Assembly (NCBI RefSeq): GCF_900109095.1
Contig: NZ_FNYZ01000015.1
Coordinates: forward strand, 1-64,000
Length of the DNA: 64,000 nucleotides
Origin: Sphingobium sp. AP50
GTDB lineage: Bacteria; Pseudomonadota; Alphaproteobacteria; Sphingomonadales; Sphingomonadaceae
Direction: 5' to 3'
Of the stretch, positions 1 through 7,396 are shown in pieces (the first letter of the stretch is position 1; the number at the start of each line of letters is the position of its first letter). The position numbers and the translations under genes were made by a program. The notes below the pieces were generated by a model, which worked only from the letters and a program-made list of their open reading frames with translations, was not told the DNA's origin and did not search any database.

Positions 1-308
1 CCGTCCTTAGTATCGGTGCAAACACCGGCGCTTGCACCAGTGCCATGTCAAAATATCAGCCGATCACCGCAAGGCGGCCCTCACCGGAGCAATACATTTC
101 AGCGTCACTTGTCCTGTAGATGCCCGCATATGGGAATGGGAACGCAGGGTGAACATTTCAAGATGCCGAGCCGCTTTGGGGCACCGCAAACTGGTGGAAA
201 TCGATCAGTGCTGGTCTGCGGCGGCTAGCCACATCGACGGCGCGGGAAAGGGCCAAGAACGACGAGAAGGACCATGAAAGCACGCTGACAGGTAGGCGGC
301 TGCTAACC
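1..308. other. No gene recognised; short hairpin at the left edge
   Basis: I see no convincing coding region here. The reading frames present are short and carry no recognisable motif. A perfect 7-bp inverted repeat (GGTGCAA at 15-21, TTGCACC at 32-38, 10-nt loop) lies near the left edge without a T-run. The stretch is downstream of the PIN-domain gene and may hold its transcription end or decayed mobile DNA. Confidence 0.4.
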
Positions 309-944
309 CTAGCCGATCATCGTCTCCGAGCCGCTCGGCCTTCGCCAATTGGCGGGCAAGCTCAGGCAGATTTCCCTTCGTTCTGGTCCCAACAATCGAC
401 TTACCTCTGGCAAATGCTGATCAGGCACTCTCATGCGCGCGAGCGAGAGCGCGTTGAAAAGCGCGTCGGCCACCTCATCCTCGCCTAACGCCATCCGCAC
501 CGGCGCCGACAGCAACAGGTCGGCAGTGCTCATCACTTTGAGTGTCGGATAACTAAGTTCGCAAAGGTTGGTCGCCTTTCTCTCGTCGATCAGCGCCACT
601 GAGTGCGATCCCATAGCGAAGGCTATCGTCGCCGCTTCACCATCGTCCAGCGTCTGGCTTACGGGCCCAGCGACGAGGCTGAGGAAGACCTCCTCCTCCG
701 CCGGGCCTAACGCGACCTCGTTGACCAGCCCCATCTCGATGAGTTCGGCAACGACCGATGCCGTCCGCCGCCCTTTTGCTCGTCCGGCATCGAGTTCACC
801 CCGCGCCGTCGCCGTGATGAGGTGTGGTGCCGGTGATGCTCGGAGGATTTTCTCCGCGCGTCCGGTCGCGACGAGATTGACCCAAATGCTGGCGTCGCCG
901 ACCAGCGATGCGGCATCGTCAAGCCAGGAGCCAAGGGGACTCAT
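309..944 (-). CDS. PIN-domain nuclease (DUF3368/VapC-like)
   Basis: Probable metal-dependent RNase of the PIN superfamily, about 211 residues. The expected acidic residues are visible: D17 in the first strand (VGDASIW), E50 (ARGEL), the LDDGEA motif around 100-104, and D120 (ALIDE). The LDxGEA arrangement is typical of DUF3368-type PIN proteins, which act as toxins in type II toxin-antitoxin pairs. The start at 944 follows an AAGGAG about 9 bases upstream and overlaps the end of the XRE-ImmA gene by 26 bases, so the two are probably translationally coupled. An in-frame ATG at 974 is the alternative start. It is the last gene of a four-gene operon. The PIN fold is well supported; a toxin or defence-effector role is inference. 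Confidence 0.75.
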   Translation of the reverse strand: MSPLGSWLDDAASLVGDASIWVNLVATGRAEKILRASPAPHLITATARGELDAGRAKGRRTASVVAELIEMGLVNEVALGPAEEEVFLSLVAGPVSQTLDDGEAATIAFAMGSHSVALIDERKATNLCELSYPTLKVMSTADLLLSAPVRMALGEDEVADALFNALSLARMRVPDQHLPEVSRLLGPERREICLSLPANWRRPSGSETMIG

Positions 945-2100
945 CGCCGACCGCTCCTTCCGCATCGAACTCATCGATCATCTCTCGAGCCTCGACCCGA
1001 TCGATGTGCAGAAGGCGCGCGAGTTGGCCCTCGCTGAGCAGGCCTCGCCGCCATGCTTCGCTCGCCAGTAAGCTCATGCGCATCGAGACCGGACGCGCCG
1101 CGTCACTTTTGACAGCGTCGGCCGGAAGCGCCTCACCCAAAACCTCGCGAGCTTGCTCGTCGGTGATGCCACCATGATCCGCGAACCAATCCCAGGTTCC
1201 TGCCTTGGTGAGACCAAGTTCCTCGAGACGTCGGACCATAGCCTCGCGGGAAACGCCGAACGCATGTGCAAGGATGATGATGTGCCGCCGGGTCAGTCGT
1301 GCCGCGCCGGCAGTAATATCCTGAAAGCGGGCCGCCACCGCTCTTGCGGGCGTCAGGAGGCAACGGGCGAAGGCGTTCGCATAGCGTTCCTCCCGTGTTG
1401 CTTCAGGCGAGTCACTGTAGAGCGCGTCGGGCGCTCGACGGGTCGAAATGAAATGCCCAGTCTCGTGCGCTGCGGTCTGAGCTCGCCGATCGCGCGGATG
1501 CGCGGCATTGAGAAGAATGCAGGCACCTGCTTCCTCGTCGAACGCATAGAGGCCCGATACCCGGGCTGGCAGCTGTCGAACGAAGAGCCTCGCGCCAAGT
1601 TGGACCTCCAACAGGCTCATCATGTCATGGATAGGGGCCATCCCAAGACCAAGCCATTGCCGGAGTTCGGCCGCGTCCTGCTCGGCCTGGGCTACGACAT
1701 TCCCCGGCAGCAAGGGCCGCTCAGGCGGGTCATTGCGGGCCCGCTTGATGCCCAGCAGATTTTCAAGCTCCAGTTCCGCTTGCACTAAGCTGTTGAGCAA
1801 CGCGACCGCATCCTCGACATCCTTGTCGACTTCGCCTGCCCGGCGAAAGCGCGGACGCAGATCCACCTTCACGCCGTCCTGGCGCAGAAGGACATTCAGC
1901 GACACACGGTATAGCGCTGCGAGCGTTTGCAGTTCGTCGATCCGCGCGCGACGCTGGCCTTGTTCAATCGCCACCAAGGTGGTGCGCGCCACATTGAGCG
2001 CCTGCGCTGCCGCCGCCTGAGTGAGCTTGGCGTTCTCCCGCGCCTCGCGCAGAAGCTCCCCGAGCGCCTCGGGGGTAAGGCTGCCGGTCACTGCGGCCAT
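919..2100 (-). CDS. XRE-family HTH protein fused to ImmA/IrrE-type metallopeptidase
   Basis: Two-domain protein of about 393 residues. An N-terminal XRE/Cro helix-turn-helix (about residues 8-65, with a LTQAAAAQAL turn) is followed by an ImmA/IrrE (COG2856) peptidase domain with HETGH at about 212-216 and a downstream ER-YANAFA segment that supplies the third zinc ligand (Glu, about 238). Such proteins cleave repressors or act as the antitoxin or regulator in toxin-antitoxin and mobile-element modules. The ATG at 2100 overlaps the 3' end of the QueC-like gene by 13 bases; a longer frame from 2166 would run much deeper into that gene and is less likely. It lies between a PP-loop enzyme and a PIN nuclease, which suggests control of that module. 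Catalysis is supported by the motif; the substrate is unknown. Confidence 0.8.
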   Translation of the reverse strand: MAAVTGSLTPEALGELLREARENAKLTQAAAAQALNVARTTLVAIEQGQRRARIDELQTLAALYRVSLNVLLRQDGVKVDLRPRFRRAGEVDKDVEDAVALLNSLVQAELELENLLGIKRARNDPPERPLLPGNVVAQAEQDAAELRQWLGLGMAPIHDMMSLLEVQLGARLFVRQLPARVSGLYAFDEEAGACILLNAAHPRDRRAQTAAHETGHFISTRRAPDALYSDSPEATREERYANAFARCLLTPARAVAARFQDITAGAARLTRRHIIILAHAFGVSREAMVRRLEELGLTKAGTWDWFADHGGITDEQAREVLGEALPADAVKSDAARPVSMRMSLLASEAWRRGLLSEGQLARLLHIDRVEAREMIDEFDAEGAVGDESPWLLA

Positions 2101-3479
2101 GGCGACACCCGAGCAAGCTGTGAGACAAACGAATTTGGACCCAGGTTGGACTGGAAGCGGAGCCATTCCTCGCGATGTCGGGTCAAGAGGTCATGCATCT
2201 TTCGCTCCGCATCCACAGGTTCGATCGACAAAGCCTGAGCGGTCTCTCGGGCGACGCGGTCGACAGTGCGGCGGTGGATCTCGGATCCTGCCAACGCGGC
2301 AAGATGATCCAGGTGAAGCACGCCGGCGATAGCATGCTCCTCGAGCGCTTTCGTCATGAGGGTAAAGCCGTGCACTGTTCCGGAGGCTATGTCCGGCGCC
2401 GAGAGATTCTCCCAGATATAGTTGGATGCGGGTTCGTCGACGCCGGCTGCGTGCATGCTAAGGCGACGAAGCATGCACGCTGCGCAAATTCCGCACTGTC
2501 GTCGTTGATGGGCAAAGCTTACCTGTCGCGAATTCTGCCAACAGGAGCGGGTGCTCGACCAATTCGGTGGCGATGGCAACGCGCTTGCGGCTTTCACGGT
2601 CTCGCCTTTGGTCGACCAGATTCTCGGATACTCGTACCGAATCTGCTTGCCGGTCAGGGCCATGAGGAGAGCTTCCACACGCCGGGTGAAGGCCGGGTGG
2701 ACACGGTAATCCGGGTAAGCCTGTCCCAGTGTTGCGAGAATCGGGCCGAGGGCGCCTTGGCCACTCTCGGTAACGACGATGCGTTTCACATTTGCGAGGC
2801 AGGCCGCAACGCCGGTGATCACAGCGAATTTGAAGCCGCGTGATCGAGCAGTGGATTCGACCCGCTGCCGCGCCTCCAGCTTGACCTGATAAGGCACTGA
2901 CATGAAGCGCCGTTCCCTGGGGTCGCGAGACCGACTGTCCGCGCCCTTGGTGCCAAGCCGTACCCGGACGAGACCTCCGTCTTCTTCGAAATCGACCAGC
3001 GAAGCGACGGCGCGCGAATCGATGCCGTCACTGTACGGCATGATGATTCGATCCCGTACGTCGAAGCCCAAGGTCCCCTGACCGACCTGAGCAATCTCCC
3101 GCTCGCGCTGACTGAACGAAACCGCCCATGCATCGCCAGTAAGAAAAGTCAGCGCTTCTTCCAGAGCAAGGGCGACGGCCTCGTTTTCCCATCGGGACAG
3201 ATCATGCACGGCAACCCGCAGATCGAAGGACCGCGCCCATCCCCATCGCGGGCGGCGGACGCTGAGATCGCAATATTCCACGGCACCTGCGATCACCATC
3301 AGATCGACAAGCTCGGGGTGCCAACCGGTGTAGAAATAGGTCTCAAGGCCCGCTGTTGAGAGGTTAATCGCGGTTCCGAGAAGGGCGCGCGCAGCACCAT
3401 CGCGAACGTCGCCACCGGGTTCGACAGCATCGACGAGGATCGGATCCTCACGACGCGCATGATAAGTCCGGGCGGTCAT
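2088..3479 (-). CDS. QueC/QatC-like PP-loop ATPase
   Basis: A 463-residue protein with an N-terminal extension of about 140 residues, then a PP-loop nucleotide-binding motif (SDGIDS, 150-155) and a QueC-type zinc site (C313, C329, C332, C335; spacing C-x15-C-x2-C-x2-C). QueC makes 7-cyano-7-deazaguanine (preQ0) for queuosine. Its defence-associated relatives occur in Qat systems (QatC) and type IV CBASS (Cap9). This protein is about twice the length of housekeeping QueC and has an ESGQGALGP then HPAF pattern like the QatC branch. No other queuosine gene is nearby. The start overlaps the upstream gene as ATGA. The family call is firm. A role in defence, by making or attaching a deazaguanine-like group, is inference. 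Confidence 0.75.
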   Translation of the reverse strand: MTARTYHARREDPILVDAVEPGGDVRDGAARALLGTAINLSTAGLETYFYTGWHPELVDLMVIAGAVEYCDLSVRRPRWGWARSFDLRVAVHDLSRWENEAVALALEEALTFLTGDAWAVSFSQREREIAQVGQGTLGFDVRDRIIMPYSDGIDSRAVASLVDFEEDGGLVRVRLGTKGADSRSRDPRERRFMSVPYQVKLEARQRVESTARSRGFKFAVITGVAACLANVKRIVVTESGQGALGPILATLGQAYPDYRVHPAFTRRVEALLMALTGKQIRYEYPRIWSTKGETVKAASALPSPPNWSSTRSCWQNSRQVSFAHQRRQCGICAACMLRRLSMHAAGVDEPASNYIWENLSAPDIASGTVHGFTLMTKALEEHAIAGVLHLDHLAALAGSEIHRRTVDRVARETAQALSIEPVDAERKMHDLLTRHREEWLRFQSNLGPNSFVSQLARVSPWPQ

Positions 3480-4045
3480 AGCGGTACTCCTGCATCAAGA
3501 TCGCGCGATGAGACACGGTCTCTGCGGGGCAGGGGGTTGCCGGTTTTCAGAAGCGCTCGGGTAAGCCCCGTAAAATCGATCTGGCCATGCGCGGTCTCAA
3601 CTCTGCCGCGGACGAATTGAGCGCTCCGAAGGCTATCGTCACGCCGGACATGTTCCTCAACCTGGCGGTAATTGCAGAGCACGCGGTCGGCGAGAGCGTC
3701 ATGGGCGGCCTGCTCGACGGCCGATGGCCCAGTCTGGCCTGCGCGAACAGCGTCCATTGCGGCGCGCACGAAAGTGGACTCCATGGGTGAACTGCAGCTC
3801 CGCTGAAGAGCACCGAGGTCGGCTACAGTTTGATCAGAGAATAGGGACTGTTGTCCGGAGGCTTCGACGATCGCTCGAACCTGACTGACGAAAAGGGGCC
3901 GCACTTCGCTTCGCCAGTCGGCATGCGACGCTCGGGTGACGCTATCGACCACCTCTTCGGGCGAATAGGCCTCCTTGTATGCGCATTTGGCCGCATGCCG
4001 CCAACGCGGCTTCATAGGCAGTGACTTGTATGGACCGTCGCTCAT
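3476..4045 (-). CDS. Uncharacterised first gene of the QueC-like operon
   Basis: About 189 residues, mostly charged and apparently helical, with no signal peptide or membrane segment. I do not recognise the family. The start at 4045 is chosen because a GGGAGG lies 7 bases before it; a frame from 4066 would read through that ribosome site. Its stop overlaps the ATG of the QueC-like gene (ATGA), so they are likely co-translated. The position directly before a QatC-like enzyme resembles that of the small partner (QatB) in Qat systems, but I see no sequence evidence for homology. It may be the substrate or partner of the PP-loop enzyme. Confidence 0.55.
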   Translation of the reverse strand: MSDGPYKSLPMKPRWRHAAKCAYKEAYSPEEVVDSVTRASHADWRSEVRPLFVSQVRAIVEASGQQSLFSDQTVADLGALQRSCSSPMESTFVRAAMDAVRAGQTGPSAVEQAAHDALADRVLCNYRQVEEHVRRDDSLRSAQFVRGRVETAHGQIDFTGLTRALLKTGNPLPRRDRVSSRDLDAGVPL

Positions 4046-4546
4046 GAGACGCCTCCCGCACTCCATCTGATGCCGAGTTCTGACATTGTCAACACGTTAT
4101 GGAAAGAAAGCTGACATCTGTGGAGTTGGCTAGGCAGTTTGGCTTTGCTGGGTCGCTGGTGCAGAGAAGGCCCTGACGGTACTGTTCGAGTCAGGGTGAC
4201 GGTATCAAGGAGAAGCTCGGCGCAAGACAACTCGCTTTAACAGTCGGACTTCGCCCGAGGCGGCCTAGCGATAGGCAGCGATAGATGCTAATCCCCGCTC
4301 GGCTAATTTTATAACGTAAATTCAGTGGCTTATGGATGTGACGGTATTACTGACGGTATCGCAGAGTCTGAAAATTTATTTTCTGTGGCAACTCAACATG
4401 TTACCACGCTTCCGAACAATCGAGTGGGAGTGAGGCTGGTCGCGCCAGCGATAATGCCGAACCGTGCCTCTGCTGTCAGCGGAGCAAGCTGATCCATTTG
4501 CGCGCCTGTGTTCAGGGCAGGCGCGCATAGATAGTCCGGGGGGCCG
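4046..4546. other. Intergenic stretch with four TGACGGTA repeats, probable mobile-element scar
   Basis: No gene is supported here. The motif TGACGGTA occurs four times in one orientation: 4174-4181, 4197-4204, 4339-4346 and 4351-4358, with three copies extended to TGACGGTAT. The last two are nearly adjacent. The DNA between 4281 and 4400 is clearly more AT-rich than its surroundings. Together these suggest the edge of an integrated element, such as recombinase arm sites or an attachment region, next to the accessory operon. The promoter of that operon should also lie here. No integrase gene is visible in the window. Confidence 0.4.
4499..4527 (-). terminator. Hairpin downstream of the 2-hydroxyacid dehydrogenase gene
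   Basis: Perfect 10-bp inverted repeat (TGCGCGCCTG and CAGGCGCGCA) with a 9-nt loop, 19 bases past the stop of the minus-strand dehydrogenase gene. There is no clear T-run, so it may be a weak or factor-assisted terminator, or an RNA 3' end stabiliser. Confidence 0.35.
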
Positions 4547-5506
4547 TCACACCACAGGCGTCAGCAGCGGCTCGCCCGCGAAATGCGCATCCAGATTGGC
4601 GAGGACCAGATCGGCCATCGCCTTGCGGGTATGGACGGTGGCGCTGCCCTGATGGGGTTGCAGCACGACATGGTCCATCGTTAGCAGCGCCTGCGGCACA
4701 TGCGGTTCGTTCACGAACACGTCCAGACCCGCGCCGGCGATACGCCGTTCCGCCAGCGCCGCGACCAGCGCATCCTCGTCGATCACCCGGCCCCGGCTGA
4801 TATTGACGATCACGCCGTCCGGCCCCAGCGCGTCGAGCATGGCCGCATCGACCAGCTTCGCAGCCTCCGGCCCGCCCGATGTCGCGACGATGATGACATC
4901 GCTCTGCCGGGCGAAGTCCAGTCCGTCGGCAACATAGCGGTAGGGCGCATCTGCCGCCTCCCGCCGGTTGTGATAGATTATCTCTCCCGCCACCGGTTCC
5001 AGCCGTTTGGCGATGGCGCGGCCGATCCGCCCCAGCCCCAATATGCCGATGCGCGATCCCGTGACCCGGCCGGACAGAGCGGGCTTCACGCCCCGCGTCC
5101 AGTCGCCCGCGCGCACCATCCGGTCGTTGGCGGCGATATTGCGCACCGTGGCATAGAGCAGGCCGACGGCAAGGTCGGCGACATCGTCTGTCAGTACGTC
5201 GGGCGTGTTGGTGACGCGGATGCCCTTCGCGCGGGCATGGTCGACATCGACCTTGTCATAGCCGACCGAAAACAGGCCGATCATCTCCAGCTGCGGCAGC
5301 GCGTCCATGATCGTAGCGGGCGCGCCGACCGACCCGAAGCTGACGAGCGCGCGGGCGCTGCGCACATCGGCGGGCAGGGTGGACAGGTCGGCGTCGGCCG
5401 CCACGGCATGCACGGTGAAGCGGCGTTCCAGTTCCTGCGTCAGATAGGGGTTAAGCGGGCCATAGGCGACGATCGGGGGGAGTGGGTTTTCGGTCATCCG
5501 GCCCAT
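4547..5506 (-). CDS. D-isomer-specific 2-hydroxyacid dehydrogenase (glyoxylate/hydroxypyruvate reductase-like)
   Basis: NAD(P)-dependent cytosolic reductase of 2-keto acids, 319 residues, full family length. The Rossmann motif GLGRIG is at 157-162. The catalytic triad is recognisable: R238 in NISRGR, E267 in NEP, and H285 in PHQGS. The sequence resembles the GhrB/hydroxypyruvate reductase branch rather than phosphoglycerate dehydrogenase, because there is no C-terminal regulatory domain. The start at 5506 or the in-frame ATG at 5497 are both possible; neither has a strong ribosome site. It is divergent from metX. The exact substrate cannot be read from the sequence. Confidence 0.88.
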   Translation of the reverse strand: MGRMTENPLPPIVAYGPLNPYLTQELERRFTVHAVAADADLSTLPADVRSARALVSFGSVGAPATIMDALPQLEMIGLFSVGYDKVDVDHARAKGIRVTNTPDVLTDDVADLAVGLLYATVRNIAANDRMVRAGDWTRGVKPALSGRVTGSRIGILGLGRIGRAIAKRLEPVAGEIIYHNRREAADAPYRYVADGLDFARQSDVIIVATSGGPEAAKLVDAAMLDALGPDGVIVNISRGRVIDEDALVAALAERRIAGAGLDVFVNEPHVPQALLTMDHVVLQPHQGSATVHTRKAMADLVLANLDAHFAGEPLLTPVV

Positions 5507-5572
5507 CTAGGGATTGCGCCGCCACTGTGCCAGATTGACAGCGCCCCGTCCCGGTCCTAGCCCCGCTCGACT

Positions 5573-6709
5573 ATGGCCAGCGTCCCCATCAGCGAAGACA
5601 ACCGCTTCGGCCTGCGTCGGCAGGCCCGCCTTGCCGGTCCCCTGCGTCTGTCGAGCGGCGCGCAGCTTGGTCCGGTCGACATCGCCTATGAAACCTATGG
5701 GCAGATGAATGCGGACAAATCCAACGTCATCCTGATCTGCCATGCGCTGACCGGCGACCAATATGTGGCGTCGGACCATCCCGTTACCGGCAAGCCCGGC
5801 TGGTGGTGGCGGCTGGTGGGCGAAGGCAAGCCGGTCGATCCCGCGCGCCATTTCATCGTCTGCTCCAACGTCATCGGCAGTTGCATGGGGTCGTCCGGCC
5901 CGGCCAGCCTTGATCCCGCGACGGGCGATCCGCATGCGATGCGCTTCCCGGTGCTGACCATTGCCGACATGGTGCGGGCGCAGGCGCTGCTGCTTGATCA
6001 TCTGGGCGTCGATCGCCTGTCGGCCGTCATCGGTGGATCGATGGGCGGGATGCAGGCGCTGACCTGGCCCACCCTGTTCCCTGATCGTGTCGAAAGCTGC
6101 GTCGTCATCGCATCGACCGCCCGCCACAGCGCGCAGAATATCGCCTTCCACGAAGTCGGGCGGCAGGCGATCATGGCCGATCCCAACTGGCGCGGCGGCG
6201 ACTATTATGCCGATGGGCAGGCGCCGATGGCGGGGCTGGCCGTGGCGCGCATGGCGGCGCATATCACCTATCTGTCCGAAGCGGGTCTGACCGAGAAATT
6301 CGGGCGGCGACTTCAGGGGCGTGACGCCAAGACTTTCGGCTTCGACGCGGATTTCCAGGTGGAGAGCTATCTGCGCCATCAGGGGCTGAGCTTCGTAGAG
6401 CGGTTCGACGCCAACTCCTATCTCTACATCACCCGCGCGATGGACTATTATGACATTGCGGAGGATCATGGCGGATCGCTGGCCAAGGCGTTCACCGCCA
6501 CCAGCGCACGCTTCTGTCTGGTCAGCTTCGACACTGACTGGCTTTATCCCACGGCGGAATCGCGGATCATCGTCCATGCGCTCAACGCATCGGGCGCGCA
6601 GGCCAGCTTCGTGGAACTCTCCAGCCCCTTCGGCCATGACGCCTTCCTGCTCGAATGCCCGGAATTGAACCGGGTGGTCGACGGATTTCTGCGGGGTGGA
6701 CGGGCATGA
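5573..6709 (+). CDS. metX: Homoserine O-acetyltransferase MetX
   Basis: Alpha/beta-hydrolase enzyme of 378 residues that acylates L-homoserine with acetyl-CoA (or succinyl-CoA in some members), committing it to methionine synthesis. The nucleophile elbow GGSMGG holds Ser156; the acid is an Asp near 322 (TDWLYP) and the base His near 355 (PFGHD). The segment GSSGPASL around 107 is typical of MetX. Its stop overlaps the metW start as ATGA, the conserved metXW arrangement of proteobacteria. Whether this member prefers acetyl- or succinyl-CoA cannot be settled by eye. Confidence 0.93.
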   Translation: MASVPISEDNRFGLRRQARLAGPLRLSSGAQLGPVDIAYETYGQMNADKSNVILICHALTGDQYVASDHPVTGKPGWWWRLVGEGKPVDPARHFIVCSNVIGSCMGSSGPASLDPATGDPHAMRFPVLTIADMVRAQALLLDHLGVDRLSAVIGGSMGGMQALTWPTLFPDRVESCVVIASTARHSAQNIAFHEVGRQAIMADPNWRGGDYYADGQAPMAGLAVARMAAHITYLSEAGLTEKFGRRLQGRDAKTFGFDADFQVESYLRHQGLSFVERFDANSYLYITRAMDYYDIAEDHGGSLAKAFTATSARFCLVSFDTDWLYPTAESRIIVHALNASGAQASFVELSSPFGHDAFLLECPELNRVVDGFLRGGRA

Positions 6710-7299
6710 GCGAGACTTTGCGCCCCGACCTCGCCCTGATCGCGCGGACCGTGCGGCAGGGCGCGCGCGTATTGGATGTCGGCTGCGGCGACGGTGCGCT
6801 GATGGCGGCGATGCGCGACAGCAGTCAGGTGGATGCGCGCGGGCTGGAGCTTGATGGCTCCAACGTCGCGGCGGCGGTGGGGCGTGGCCTGTCGGTAGTA
6901 CAGGGCGACGCCGACACTGATCTTACTTATTATCCCGACGCCAGCTTCGACTATGCGATCTTGAGCCAGACGCTCCAGACGACCCGTCGCCCCGACAAGG
7001 TGGTCGAGGAGTTGCTGCGCATCGGGCGGCAGGCCTTCGTCTCCTTCCCCAATTTCGCCCATTGGCGCGGGCGGCTGTCGCTGATGTGGGGCGGACGGAT
7101 GCCGGTGACGCGGCTGTTGCCCGACACCTGGTATGACACGCTGAACATCCATCATGTGACGGTGGACGATTTCCGTGCGCTGGTGAAGGAACGGGGCTGG
7201 ACGATCGATGGCCAGTGGTTCCTGAAGGGCGACAAGGAAACCACCCATGCGAACGCCAATCTGTTCGCCGAACATGCGGTGTTCCTGCTGCGGAAGTAA
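6706..7299 (+). CDS. metW: Methionine biosynthesis protein MetW
   Basis: Small SAM-binding Rossmann protein of 197 residues that partners MetX in many proteobacteria. The SAM-binding motif VLDVGCGDG lies near residue 24, and the sequence is MetW-like throughout (LSQTLQTTRRPD, SFPNFAHW). The true start is the ATG at 6706, which overlaps the metX stop; an in-frame upstream start at 6655 lies inside metX and is unlikely. Translational coupling with metX fits formation of a MetX-MetW complex. Confidence 0.92.
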   Translation: MSETLRPDLALIARTVRQGARVLDVGCGDGALMAAMRDSSQVDARGLELDGSNVAAAVGRGLSVVQGDADTDLTYYPDASFDYAILSQTLQTTRRPDKVVEELLRIGRQAFVSFPNFAHWRGRLSLMWGGRMPVTRLLPDTWYDTLNIHHVTVDDFRALVKERGWTIDGQWFLKGDKETTHANANLFAEHAVFLLRK

Positions 7300-7322
7300 C
7301 GGGCCTGCATAATAGAGAATCA

Positions 7323-7391
7323 TCATTGCGAGCGCAGCGAAGCAATCCATCGGCGCGCCAGTGGATTGCTTCGCTGCGCTCGCAATGACGA
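7323..7391. repeat. REP-like palindromic repeat, family 1
   Basis: Two inverted arms beginning TCATTGCGAGCGCAGCGAAG and ending in its complement, separated by a short centre, form a long hairpin between metW and the UdgX gene. Further copies are at 53036-53103 and 57841-57911. The arms translate as a spurious MDCFAALAMT peptide in one frame. The hairpin sits where two convergent transcripts meet and may act as a bidirectional transcript end. Confidence 0.85.
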
Positions 7392-7396
7392 AAATG

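Noticed and set aside
32..277. 81-residue plus-strand frame at the left edge
   Set aside because: No recognisable domain, no ribosome site, and an overlapping alternative frame of equal quality.
2088..3479. Housekeeping queC for queuosine synthesis
   Set aside because: The protein is about twice QueC length, sits with a peptidase and PIN nuclease, and no queD, queE or queF is nearby.
309..4045. A complete Qat or type IV CBASS system
   Set aside because: No KAP-like ATPase, TatD, CD-NTase or TGT-like gene is present in the window; only the QueC-like component matches.
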